Source: Komagataeibacter rhaeticus
Lineage (GTDB): Bacteria; Pseudomonadota; Alphaproteobacteria; Acetobacterales; Acetobacteraceae
Direction: 5' to 3'
Length of the DNA: 64,000 nucleotides
Assembly (NCBI RefSeq): GCF_003207855.1
Contig: NZ_NKTZ01000001.1
Span: 62,001 to 126,000 of the forward strand
Made by a program: the position numbers and the translations under genes. Of this stretch, positions 16,112 through 24,347 are shown in pieces (within the stretch, counting starts at the first letter, position 1; each line of letters opens with the position of its first letter). The notes under the pieces were generated by a model. That model was not told where the DNA came from. It searched no databases and worked only from the letters and a program-made list of their open reading frames with translations.

Positions 16112-17356
16112 TCAGTCGTCCTGCCCCGTCGTGGTGGTTCCGTCCATTGCGGTAATGCGGGGCTTGGCTGCCGGCGTGCGGGCGGGTCCCCCCACGATGT
16201 GGCCGATGGGGGTCAGGATATCCACATGGTCACAGATGATCTTGAACACGGCCAGAAGCGGCACCGACAGGAACGCCCCGAAAATACCCCATAGCCAGTC
16301 CCAGAACATGAGGGACGCCATGACCAGAACCGGGTTGAGCGTGAAGCGGCGTGCCAGCACCATGGGGGTTATGGTCTCGCCTTCCGTCAGGTGGATGCAC
16401 AGGTAGATGGCCGGCGGCAGCAGCGCCTGCCAGGCCGACGGATAGACGAACAGTCCGACCAGGAAGTAGATGATGATGCCCATCATCGGCCCGATGATGG
16501 GAATGTAGTTGAGCAGGAACGCCACCACCCCCCACAGCAGCGGGTTGGGCATGCCCAGCAGCCAGCACTGCGTCATGTTCACCAGCCCCACAAGGCTGTT
16601 GATGATGGTGATGGTGGCCAGGTACTGCGAGACATTGCGCTCGATCTGGTAGGCGATCTGCACCGCGCGCCGCTTGTCGGCAAAGGTGGGCATGATTTCC
16701 ACGAAGCGCCGGAGCAGGCTGTCCCCCTGTGCCAGCAGGAAGAACAGCATCAGGATCATGGTGAAGAACTGCCCCATGAACGCCTGCGTGCCCAGCAGGA
16801 TGGAGGAACTGAAGCGGTCCAGCCCCTCCACCCCCCCGCTGGGGGAGGTAATGACAATTATGTGACCATCCGCCGTTTCGGCGGGTGTATGGTCGACATG
16901 GCCACCCGCGATGGTCATGAAATTATGGATGCGCTCGGACGCGCTGGTCAGCAGCTGGAACGGCCCGCGCAGGAAGGCCAGCCGTTCGCGCAGCGTATTG
17001 AGCGCATCGGGCGCGCATTCCAGCCAGCCGGTGGCAGGTACGGAAATGGCGGTACCCACCGCCCCCACGATACCGAATACGCATAGGATCAGGCACAGCG
17101 CCGCCAGCGGCTTGGGCAGGCGCAGGCGCATGTGCAGGAAGCGCAGCGGTGTTGACAGCAGCAGGTTGACCACCAGCGCCAGGATCATGGGCAGGATGAT
17201 GGCCGACGCGAAATACAGCGTATAGAAAACCGCCAGCACGCTCAGCAGCAGCAGGCAGGCGGTGCGCGTGTCGATCCGGCTGTGGCGCATGGCCTCGTTG
17301 GCGCGCTGCTGCTGGATCTGTTCATAGGATGGGGGTGGCTCGGTCTCGGGCGGCAT
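16112..17356 (-). CDS. AI-2E/PerM family membrane transporter
   Basis: A 414-residue inner-membrane protein with about eight hydrophobic segments. The family pattern is present: an N-terminal helix pair, a long loop (about residues 110-190), then FFTMILMLFFLLAQGDSLLRRF and the C-terminal LLNYIPIIGPMMGIIIYFLVGL and FGAFLSVPLLAVFKIICDHV. Family members include TqsA (autoinducer-2 export) and Na+/H+ antiporters, so the substrate is open. Its stop codon is adjacent to that of fnr (convergent). The start faces the pqqA leader, so the 290-bp gap holds divergent promoters. Confidence 0.85.
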   Translation of the reverse strand: MPPETEPPPSYEQIQQQRANEAMRHSRIDTRTACLLLLSVLAVFYTLYFASAIILPMILALVVNLLLSTPLRFLHMRLRLPKPLAALCLILCVFGIVGAVGTAISVPATGWLECAPDALNTLRERLAFLRGPFQLLTSASERIHNFMTIAGGHVDHTPAETADGHIIVITSPSGGVEGLDRFSSSILLGTQAFMGQFFTMILMLFFLLAQGDSLLRRFVEIMPTFADKRRAVQIAYQIERNVSQYLATITIINSLVGLVNMTQCWLLGMPNPLLWGVVAFLLNYIPIIGPMMGIIIYFLVGLFVYPSAWQALLPPAIYLCIHLTEGETITPMVLARRFTLNPVLVMASLMFWDWLWGIFGAFLSVPLLAVFKIICDHVDILTPIGHIVGGPARTPAAKPRITAMDGTTTTGQDD

Positions 17357-17650
17357 GGATCAGGTGTCCTGGCGTGTGGCTGGCATGGCCTGGACGGCCA
17401 GGGCGCTTCCGGTGCCGGACCGGTCATGTGTCCGCGCTGGAACCCTTATGGCGGTACCACGCGGTCACGACCAAGGATTTTGGCACATTCCCGCTACGCA
17501 ACCATTGCAGGGGCCTGCGGGGTACACGCTAACGTGAATTTTATGGCACGTCCGTGCCGGACTCACGACTTGAAAGCCCGGTTGGACAGGGGTCAAATAC
17601 AACGGAGGGAAGGCGCCTGCCTTCCACCACCGCAACCAATGGAGAATCCC
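17357..17650. other. Intergenic region between the AI-2E family gene and pqqA
   Basis: It must contain the pqqA promoter and that of the divergent permease. I see no convincing -10/-35 pair or operator. An open frame in phase with pqqA runs through it, but the known PqqA length argues against using it. Confidence 0.35.
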
Positions 17651-17731
17651 ATGGCCTGGAACACCCCCAAGATTGTTGAAGTCCCCCTGGGCGCCGAGAT
17701 CAACAGCTACGTCTGTGGCGAAAAGAAGTAA
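17651..17731 (+). CDS. pqqA: PQQ precursor peptide PqqA
   Basis: A 26-residue peptide (MAWNTPKIVEVPLGAEINSY...). The Glu and Tyr in GAEINSY are the residues PqqE crosslinks to form the PQQ skeleton; all PQQ atoms come from these two side chains. A GGAG ribosome site (17641-17644) precedes an ATG at 17651; an ATG at 17639 would add four residues. It is first in pqqABCDE and is followed by a hairpin that probably reduces read-through, so that the peptide is made in excess over the enzymes. Confidence 0.96.
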   Translation: MAWNTPKIVEVPLGAEINSYVCGEKK

Positions 17732-17738
17732 GGAATAG

Positions 17739-17772
17739 CGCCGCCTGTCTCGCACAGGCGGCGTTTTTCTTC
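17739..17772 (+). terminator. Partial terminator between pqqA and pqqB
   Basis: A perfect 9-bp stem (CGCCGCCTG at 17739-17747 with 17755-17763), a 7-base loop and TTTTTCTTCT after it. It lies inside the operon and would give more pqqA mRNA than pqqBCDE mRNA. Confidence 0.65.
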
Positions 17773-17786
17773 TACACTCTGCGTCC

Positions 17787-18710
17787 ATGATCGACATTAT
17801 CGTTCTCGGCGCGGCGGCGGGTGGCGGATTTCCGCAATGGAATTCCAATGCTCCCGGTTGCAGACGGGCCAGGGCCGGCGATCCGGCAGCCCTGCCCCGT
17901 ACCCAGGCTTCCATCGCCATCAGTGGGGATGGAAAAAACTGGTTCGTGGTCAACGCATCCCCCGACCTGCGGACCCAGATAAACCAGACCCCGGCCCTGC
18001 ATCCCAGCGAGGGCCTGCGTTCCACCCCCATTGCCGGCGTGATCCTGACCGGTGGCGAGGTGGACACCATTACCGGCCTGCTCACGCTGCGTGAACGCCA
18101 GCCCTTTGAACTGCTGGCCACGCCTGAAGTGCTGTCCATGCTGGATGCCAACCCCATTTTCGAAGCCCTGAACCGCGCGGTCGTGACCCGCACGCCGATG
18201 GGACTCGACCAGCCCCTTACGCTGAAACTGCCTGATGGGTCGCCTGCCGGGCTGACCATCGTGCCGTTCGCGGTGCCGGGCAAGGTGCCGCTTTATGCCG
18301 AGTCCGGGCCCGATCCCGCCGCCATATGCGAAAATGGCGAGACAATCGGGCTGGAAATATCCGATGGCAGCCACCGCGTGTGCTTCGTGCCCGGCTGCGC
18401 GCGCATGACCGACAACCTGCGCGTACGCCTGAGGGGCGCGGATGCCGTGTTCTTTGATGGCACGCTGTGGGTGGATGACGAGATGGTCCGCGCGGGCCTG
18501 GGTGAAAAGACCGGCCGCCGCATGGGCCATATGTCCATGGATGGCATGGACGGCACCATCGCCGCCCTGCGTGACCTGGGCATCAGGCGCAGGATTTTCA
18601 TACATATCAACAATTCCAACCCTGTCCTTCTGGCGGATTCGCCCGAACGCGCCCAGGTCGAGGCGGCAGGGTGGGAAATCTCCCATGACGGGATGAGGAT
18701 TACGGCATGA
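17787..18710 (+). CDS. pqqB: PQQ biosynthesis protein PqqB
   Basis: A 307-residue metallo-beta-lactamase-fold protein. The PqqB start IDIIVLGAAAGGGFPQWN is clear, with the zinc-site region around VILTGGEVDTITGLLTLRE and the C-terminal IHINNSNPVLL. It is proposed to hydroxylate the crosslinked Glu-Tyr intermediate. It overlaps pqqC by 4 bases. No strong ribosome site precedes the ATG at 17787. Confidence 0.96.
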   Translation: MIDIIVLGAAAGGGFPQWNSNAPGCRRARAGDPAALPRTQASIAISGDGKNWFVVNASPDLRTQINQTPALHPSEGLRSTPIAGVILTGGEVDTITGLLTLRERQPFELLATPEVLSMLDANPIFEALNRAVVTRTPMGLDQPLTLKLPDGSPAGLTIVPFAVPGKVPLYAESGPDPAAICENGETIGLEISDGSHRVCFVPGCARMTDNLRVRLRGADAVFFDGTLWVDDEMVRAGLGEKTGRRMGHMSMDGMDGTIAALRDLGIRRRIFIHINNSNPVLLADSPERAQVEAAGWEISHDGMRITA

Positions 18711-19444
18711 GCGGAAAACTGCTTTCCCCCGATGAACTCGAGGCCGCACTGCGCGCCATCGGGGCGGAACGCTACCACAACCTGCACCCCTTCCATCGCG
18801 CGCTGCATGACGGAAAGCTCAGCCGCGCGCAGGTGCAGGCCTGGGCGCTCAACCGCTACTACTATCAGGCCAGCATTCCGGCCAAGGACGCGACCCTGCT
18901 CGCCCGCCTGCCCACGGCGGAACTGCGGCGCGAATGGCGCAGGCGGCTGGTGGACCATGATGGTGACGCACCCGGCACCGGCGGTGTTGCCCGCTGGCTG
19001 AAGCTGACCGACGGGCTGGGGCTGGACCGCGCTTATGTGGAATCGCTGGACGGGCTGCTGCCCGCCACCCGTTTCGCGGTGGATGCCTATGTGGCCTTCG
19101 TGCGCGACCGCTCCATCCTTGAGGCCATTGCCTCGTCGCTGACCGAACTGTTCTCGCCCACCATCATAAGCGAACGCGTGGCGGGCATGCTGCGGCATTA
19201 CGATTTCATCACGCCGGAAACACTGGCCTATTTCCAGCCGCGCCTGACACAGGCCCCGCGTGATTCCGATTTTGCACTGGGTTACGTGAAGGAACATGCC
19301 CGCACGCCAGAACAGCAGAAAGCGGTGCTGGATGCGCTGAAATTCAAGTGTGGCGTGCTGTGGTCCATGCTGGATGAACTGGAATACGCCTACGTTACCC
19401 CTGCCCGCATTCCCCCCGGTGCCTTCCGCCCGGATGCGGCATGA
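18707..19444 (+). CDS. pqqC: Pyrroloquinoline-quinone synthase PqqC
   Basis: A 245-residue all-helical, haem-oxygenase-like fold. The active-site segment YHNLHPFHRALHDGKLSRAQVQAWALNRYYYQ and PAKDATLLAR are conserved. PqqC catalyses the last ring closure and eight-electron oxidation to PQQ without a cofactor. It overlaps both pqqB and pqqD by 4 bases, which points to coupled translation. Confidence 0.97.
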   Translation: MSGKLLSPDELEAALRAIGAERYHNLHPFHRALHDGKLSRAQVQAWALNRYYYQASIPAKDATLLARLPTAELRREWRRRLVDHDGDAPGTGGVARWLKLTDGLGLDRAYVESLDGLLPATRFAVDAYVAFVRDRSILEAIASSLTELFSPTIISERVAGMLRHYDFITPETLAYFQPRLTQAPRDSDFALGYVKEHARTPEQQKAVLDALKFKCGVLWSMLDELEYAYVTPARIPPGAFRPDAA

Positions 19445-19728
19445 CCGGCACGGGCTTGACAGACGACAGCATCATCCGGTTTGCGCGCGGGGTCCGGCTG
19501 CAGCATGACCGCGTGCGTGAGCGGTGGATCATCCAGGCGCCGGAGCGGGCCTTCATTCCCGACCCGATTGCCGCCGAGGTGCTGAAACTGGTTGATGGCA
19601 CCCGCACGCTGGGGCAGATCGTGTCCGAACTGGCCAGCCGGTTCGCCGCCCCGGTTGATGTGATCGGGCGTGATGTCCATGTCATGGTCAGTGACCTTAC
19701 AACCCGGCAGGTGCTGGTGGTATCATGA
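19441..19728 (+). CDS. pqqD: PqqA-binding chaperone PqqD
   Basis: A 95-residue RRE-type peptide chaperone that delivers PqqA to the radical-SAM enzyme PqqE. The family core is present: PRxxRLxxDxxR-like GVRLQHDRVRERWIIQAPER, then VLKLVDGTRTLGQIVSEL. It overlaps pqqC and pqqE by 4 bases each. Confidence 0.95.
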   Translation: MTGTGLTDDSIIRFARGVRLQHDRVRERWIIQAPERAFIPDPIAAEVLKLVDGTRTLGQIVSELASRFAAPVDVIGRDVHVMVSDLTTRQVLVVS

Positions 19729-20831
19729 CAGACACGCTCCTCTCCCCCATGAGCCTCCTGGCGGAACTGACGCATCGCTGCCCGTTGCAGTGCCCGTACT
19801 GTTCCAACCCGCTGGCGCTGGAACCGCGCCGGAACGAACTGTCCACCGCCGAATGGATCAGCGTTCTGGATCAGGCGGCGGAAATGGGGGTGCTGCAGGT
19901 CCATTTTTCGGGTGGGGAGCCGATGAGCCGCCCCGACCTGCCCGACCTGATCCGCCATGCGGTGGGGCTGGGGCTTTACACCAACCTCATCACGTCCGGC
20001 GTGCTGCTGAACGAGAAGACGTTCCCGGTGCTGGTGGAAGCCGGGCTGGATCATGTCCAGCTTTCCTTTCAGGATATTGATACGGCAAATGCCGAGCATG
20101 TGGGCGGCATGAAGGGCGCGCAGGCCCGCAAGATTGAAGCGGCCCGGCTGATCGCGGCCGATGGCATGCCGCTTACGCTGAACTTCGTCATCTACCGCGA
20201 AAACGCCTGCCGCGTACCCCGGATGCTGGAAGCGGCGGTGGAAATGGGTGCCCGCCGGGTCGAGATCGCGCATACGCAGTATTATGGCTGGGGCCTGGCC
20301 AATCGCGCCGCCCTCATGCCCACGCCAGCCCAGCTTGAACAGACCACGCAGGCGGTGGAAGCGGCGCGCAAAGAATACGAAGGCCGCCTGAGCATCGATT
20401 ACGTCACCCCCGATTATTATGCCGACCGGCCAAAACCCTGTATGGGCGGCTGGGGGCGGCGGTTCATCAACATCTCCCCCTCTGGCCGGGTGCTGCCGTG
20501 CCATGCGGCCGAGACGATTCCCAACGTCACCTTCCCCGATGTGCGGACCGACACGCTGGAGCATATCTGGCGTGAGGCGCCGCTGTTCACCATGTTCCGG
20601 GGCACGGACTGGATGCCCCAGCCCTGCCGTAGCTGCGACCAGCGGGAAAAGGACTGGGGTGGCTGCCGCTGCCAGGCGCTGGCACTGGCGGGGAATGCCG
20701 CCGCGACCGACCCGGTCTGCAGCCGCGCGCCCGATCACGGCCGGGTGCTGGAAGTGCTGGAAACACTGCCTGTCGAGCCGCCGCCCTTCCGCTACCGCCG
20801 CTACACCCGCGCTACGGATGAGGTCGGCTGA
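19725..20831 (+). CDS. pqqE: PqqA peptide cyclase (radical SAM/SPASM)
   Basis: A 368-residue radical-SAM enzyme. The CxxxCxxC cluster motif is CPLQCPYC near residue 19, FSGGEPMSRPDL binds SAM, and the C-terminal SPASM domain has Cys in KPCMGGWG, LPCHA, and CRSCDQREKDWGGCRCQA for auxiliary clusters. It forms the carbon-carbon bond between Glu and Tyr of PqqA. It is last in the operon; its 3' end overlaps the convergent chvG gene by 20 bases, and no terminator is visible. Confidence 0.97.
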   Translation: MTDTLLSPMSLLAELTHRCPLQCPYCSNPLALEPRRNELSTAEWISVLDQAAEMGVLQVHFSGGEPMSRPDLPDLIRHAVGLGLYTNLITSGVLLNEKTFPVLVEAGLDHVQLSFQDIDTANAEHVGGMKGAQARKIEAARLIAADGMPLTLNFVIYRENACRVPRMLEAAVEMGARRVEIAHTQYYGWGLANRAALMPTPAQLEQTTQAVEAARKEYEGRLSIDYVTPDYYADRPKPCMGGWGRRFINISPSGRVLPCHAAETIPNVTFPDVRTDTLEHIWREAPLFTMFRGTDWMPQPCRSCDQREKDWGGCRCQALALAGNAAATDPVCSRAPDHGRVLEVLETLPVEPPPFRYRRYTRATDEVG

Positions 20832-22593
20832 CCTCCGGCTTGGGTTCCACCCGGGGCAGGCAGATCACGAAGCGGGCACCCTGCACATGGCCATCGGCAT
20901 CGGTGCGGTTTTCCGCACTGATGGTGCCACGCAGCGCGGTGATGATCTGCTTGCTGATGGACAGGCCCAGCCCGGAATGCTGGCCGAAATTCTCGCTGCT
21001 GGGCCGTTCCGAATAGAAGCGGTCGAAAATGTTGTCCAGCTTGGCCTGCGGAATGCCGGGGCCGTCATCACTGACCGCAATTTCCACCATGTTGCCCGCC
21101 GGTACCGCGCTGAGCAGGATCTTGCCGTCGGGGGGCGAGAACGAAATGGCGTTGCCGATCAGGTTGCGCAGCACCTGTACCAGCCGGTCCTCCACCGCCA
21201 GCACGGTCAGGCGGCGCTCCGGGCTGTCGCCACTGCTGGCCACGACCATGTAGGGCTGGCCGGGCTGGCGGGTGGCCTGATGGATTTCGGTCAGCACGGA
21301 CAGCAGCGGCACGATGGCCACCGGCTCGGTCCGGGTGCGCGAGAGTTCGGCATCCACGCGGCTGGCATCGGCGATATCGGTAATCAGCCGGTCGAGTCGG
21401 CGCACGTCATCATTGATGATCGACATGAGGCGGCGCTGGCGCGCGGGATCATCGATGCGCAGCAGGCTTTCGATGGCCGAGCGGATGGAGGAAAGCGGGT
21501 TCTTGATCTCATGGCTGACATCGGCGGCAAAGCGTTCGATGGCGTCCATGCGGGCCCACAATGCGCTGGCGCTGTCCTGCAGGGCGCGGGCGACTTCGCC
21601 AATCTCGTCACCCCGGGCCAGCAGGCGTTCGGGCACCATGTCCGTCCGGCCCGAGGATTCGCGCATGATATGGGCCGAGGCCGCCAGCCGCAGCAGCGGG
21701 CGCGCGATGGTGAGCGACAGGTACCATGACAGCAGGATGGTCAGCGCCAGCGCCATGAGGAACAGCGACAGGATGGAGGAGCGCACCGCGAACAGCGAGC
21801 GGTCCACATCCCGTGCCTCCCGTGTCAGCTGGATGATGCCGACCGTCGTCTGGGCATCATCCATTACCGGTTCGGCCACGGTTACCATCAGCTGGTGGTT
21901 GGCGTTGCGGCGGATATAGGGCGTGATTTCCATCACCCGCGTGCCATCGGGCTGGGTGACCGGCTGGATGGAGGGGTCGGAATCCGGCGTGTCCAGCATC
22001 ATGATCCGCTCCCCCGACAGGGTGGGCAGCTGGGCCAGAAGCCAGTTGTACAGCCGCTCCCCCATGTTGATGGAAGGCGGATGGAGGGGGGAGGAATGGT
22101 CCTCCTCCTCGGCACTGGAAAGTGGCGTGGCCCGGACCGGGGCACCGGGGGGCACGGGCTGGTCGGCCCGGCTGTCGGCCACGACCTGCCCGTCGGGTGC
22201 GAACAGGCGGGCATGGGCACTCGGGCTGGGTTCGGTCAGGCGCAGCAGCAGCGGGCGGGCCAGTGCCGGTTCCAGTACCGTCTCATGGCGCGCGGTGGCC
22301 ATGGCGCTGTGGCCCAGGGCACCGGCATAGATGCGCGCCTGCTCACGCAGGGCCGACACCTCGGCTTCCAGCAGGCTGTTCTGGAACTGCGTAAGATAGA
22401 GCAGCGTCAGCGCCAGCAGCCCCAGCGGCAGCGTGTTGACCAGCAGGATCCGCCGCATGAGCGGGGAAACCAGCCGGGTCCGGTATTCCATGAATTCGGC
22501 AACGCTGTTCTGGCTGTCCCCGCTCCACCGGCGCGGGACCAGCCTGCGCAGGGGGGGCGGCAGGGGAAGGGAGGACAGGAAGGAACGCGGCAT
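20812..22593 (-). CDS. chvG: ChvG/ExoS-type sensor histidine kinase
   Basis: A 593-residue inner-membrane kinase. TM1 is near residues 48-65 (RILLVNTLPLGLLALTLLYL). A periplasmic sensor domain follows, TM2 is near 270-290 (LSLFLMALALTILLSWYLSL), then HAMP, the H-box DVSHEIKNPLSSIRSA, N-box NLIGNAISFS, G1 DDGPGIP and G2 GLGLSISKQI. The N-terminal region fits the ChvG stimulus-sensing domain. In rhizobia and Agrobacterium this system responds to acid or envelope stress and controls exopolysaccharide. chvI lies 9 bases upstream in the same operon. Confidence 0.9.
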   Translation of the reverse strand: MPRSFLSSLPLPPPLRRLVPRRWSGDSQNSVAEFMEYRTRLVSPLMRRILLVNTLPLGLLALTLLYLTQFQNSLLEAEVSALREQARIYAGALGHSAMATARHETVLEPALARPLLLRLTEPSPSAHARLFAPDGQVVADSRADQPVPPGAPVRATPLSSAEEEDHSSPLHPPSINMGERLYNWLLAQLPTLSGERIMMLDTPDSDPSIQPVTQPDGTRVMEITPYIRRNANHQLMVTVAEPVMDDAQTTVGIIQLTREARDVDRSLFAVRSSILSLFLMALALTILLSWYLSLTIARPLLRLAASAHIMRESSGRTDMVPERLLARGDEIGEVARALQDSASALWARMDAIERFAADVSHEIKNPLSSIRSAIESLLRIDDPARQRRLMSIINDDVRRLDRLITDIADASRVDAELSRTRTEPVAIVPLLSVLTEIHQATRQPGQPYMVVASSGDSPERRLTVLAVEDRLVQVLRNLIGNAISFSPPDGKILLSAVPAGNMVEIAVSDDGPGIPQAKLDNIFDRFYSERPSSENFGQHSGLGLSISKQIITALRGTISAENRTDADGHVQGARFVICLPRVEPKPEVSRPHP

Positions 22594-22602
22594 CCGGCGG
22601 GG

Positions 22603-23313
22603 TCATTCTTCCTTGTAGCGGTAACCGATTCCGTACAGCGTCTCGATCTGGTTGAACGCGTCGTCCACCTGCCGGAACTTCTTGCGCACGCGCTTGATGT
22701 GGCTGTCGATCGTGCGGTCATCGACATAGATGTTCTCGCCATAGGCCGCATCGATCAGCTGGTCACGCGACTTGACCAGTCCGGGGCGTGCCGCCAGGGC
22801 CTTGACCAGCAGGAATTCGGTGACCGTAAGCTGGATGTCGCGGCCATGCCACAGGCACTGGTGGCGGGTCTCGTCCAGCGACAGCGCGCCGCGCACCATG
22901 GTGCCGGTGGGGCTTATGCCGGCGGCCTCGCTGCGGCTGACCTCGTTGCGGCGCAGCAGCGCGCGGATGCGTTCCAGCAGCAGGCGCTGGGAAAATGGCT
23001 TGGTGATATAGTCATCCGCCCCCAGCCGCAGGCCCATGAGCTGGTCCACCTCCTCGTCCTTGGAGGACAGGAAGATGACCGGCAGTTGCGAGCGCGCGCG
23101 CAGGCGCTGCAGCAGCTCCATCCCGTCCATGCGCGGCATCTTGATGTCGAGCACGGCCAGATCCGCCGGACGGGACGACAGACCGTGCAGCGCACTCTCG
23201 CCATCGGTATAGGTGCGGACAATGAAGCCTTCCGCCTCCAGCGTCATCTGCACGGAGGTCAGGATGTTCCTGTCATCGTCAACCAGCACGATCGTCTGTT
23301 TCGTTGGCTCCAT
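22603..23313 (-). CDS. chvI: ChvI-type response regulator (OmpR family)
   Basis: A 236-residue regulator. The receiver domain begins [24 protein letters not shown]; the phospho-Asp is in [13 protein letters not shown], and the conserved Lys is in [15 protein letters not shown] winged-helix OmpR-type DNA-binding domain follows ([20 protein letters not shown] to GIGYRYKEE). The sequence is very ChvI-like, including the [15 protein letters not shown] segment. It is first in the chvI-chvG pair and divergent from grpE. Polysaccharide genes at 51-62 kb are plausible targets by analogy only. Confidence 0.92.
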   Translation of the reverse strand: MEPTKQTIVLVDDDRNILTSVQMTLEAEGFIVRTYTDGESALHGLSSRPADLAVLDIKMPRMDGMELLQRLRARSQLPVIFLSSKDEEVDQLMGLRLGADDYITKPFSQRLLLERIRALLRRNEVSRSEAAGISPTGTMVRGALSLDETRHQCLWHGRDIQLTVTEFLLVKALAARPGLVKSRDQLIDAAYGENIYVDDRTIDSHIKRVRKKFRQVDDAFNQIETLYGIGYRYKEE

Positions 23314-23556
23314 GGGGGGTCTCTTTTTGCTCCTGTACCGATCCGGTCATGACCGCCGGTACCTTGCCCGGCAGGCGGTTGCAGCATAGCGTCATATCCG
23401 CCCGCATGTCATGAGGGGATGCGGGTTCCTGCTTCACTGGAGTGACAACGTCATTCCGGCTGCCCCGTTCACGGCGGGTACGTTGCGCAAAATCGGCATG
23501 CCTGCCGCAGGCGCAACGCCTTGTCCATCGGCCAGCCGTTACCTACTTGTAAGAGC

Positions 23557-24162
23557 ATGAGCGAGAACACAGACCCCAACCCCTTTGCCGGAACCCCCGA
23601 GGGCCACGGCACACCTTCATCCCATGCGGCGGCCCAGCCGGAGGCACCCGGTGCCGCCCCCGCGCAGGAAAGCCCGGTCGATGCCCGCATAGCCGAGCTT
23701 GAGGCCGAGGTGGCGGCCCTGCGTGACAAATGGGTCCGCGCGGAAGCCGAGACCCAGAACGTGCGCAGCCGCGCCAAGCGCGAGGTGGAGGACGCGCGGC
23801 AGTACGCCGTGCAGAAATTCGCCAAGGACGTGGTCGAGGCCGCCGACAACCTCAAGCGCGCGGTGGCCAGCCTCCCCCCCGCCACCGAAGGCGAGGACAG
23901 CCTGCTGACCCGTATGCGTGAAGGGATCGAGAGCACGGAGCGTTCCTTCGTCGGCATCCTTGAGCGCAATGGCATCAAGGCCGAAGACGCGAAGGGCAAG
24001 CCGTTCGACGCCAACCTGCATCAGGCCATGTCCGAACAGCATAGCGACGAACATGGCCATGGCACCGTGATGGAAGCCTGGACCCCGGCCTGGACGCTGC
24101 ACGGGCGGCTGCTCAAGCCGGCCATGGTTGTCGTCTCCAAGGGGCCGGCGCAGGCAGGCTGA
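23557..24162 (+). CDS. grpE: Nucleotide exchange factor GrpE
   Basis: About 201 residues. An acidic, Pro/Ala-rich N-terminus (1-40) is followed by a long coiled coil (about 45-100, RIAELEAEVAALRDKWVRAEAETQNVR) and a C-terminal beta domain ending HGRLLKPAMVVVSKG, the GrpE signature. It releases ADP from DnaK. The ATG at 23557 is chosen over a TTG at 23521. dnaK and dnaJ follow on the same strand; the usual alphaproteobacterial hrcA partner is not adjacent here. Confidence 0.94.
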   Translation: MSENTDPNPFAGTPEGHGTPSSHAAAQPEAPGAAPAQESPVDARIAELEAEVAALRDKWVRAEAETQNVRSRAKREVEDARQYAVQKFAKDVVEAADNLKRAVASLPPATEGEDSLLTRMREGIESTERSFVGILERNGIKAEDAKGKPFDANLHQAMSEQHSDEHGHGTVMEAWTPAWTLHGRLLKPAMVVVSKGPAQAG

Positions 24163-24189
24163 AATCCTGCCGGGCGGTGTCCCGATCCT

Positions 24190-24218
24190 CTTGAAAGGGG
24201 GGGGCGGGTTGCCTACAT
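24190..24218 (+). promoter_or_regulatory. Candidate heat-shock (RpoH) promoter of dnaK
   Basis: CTTGAAA at 24190-24196 and CCTACAT at 24212-24218, with 18 bases between CTTG and CCTACAT, resemble the alphaproteobacterial sigma-32 promoter (CTTG, N17-18, CYTATNT; one mismatch). It lies about 130 bp upstream of dnaK. Confidence 0.55.
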
Positions 24219-24347
24219 CGGTAATAACAGCCGGGAATACGGGCGGATGTGGAACGACAGTCCACCCCATGCCCCGGACGATAGGAAAGAAAGGGTCTGT
24301 CCCGATGCTTCGGGTCCGGACAGGCCGCTGAAAAGGAGAGTATCCAT

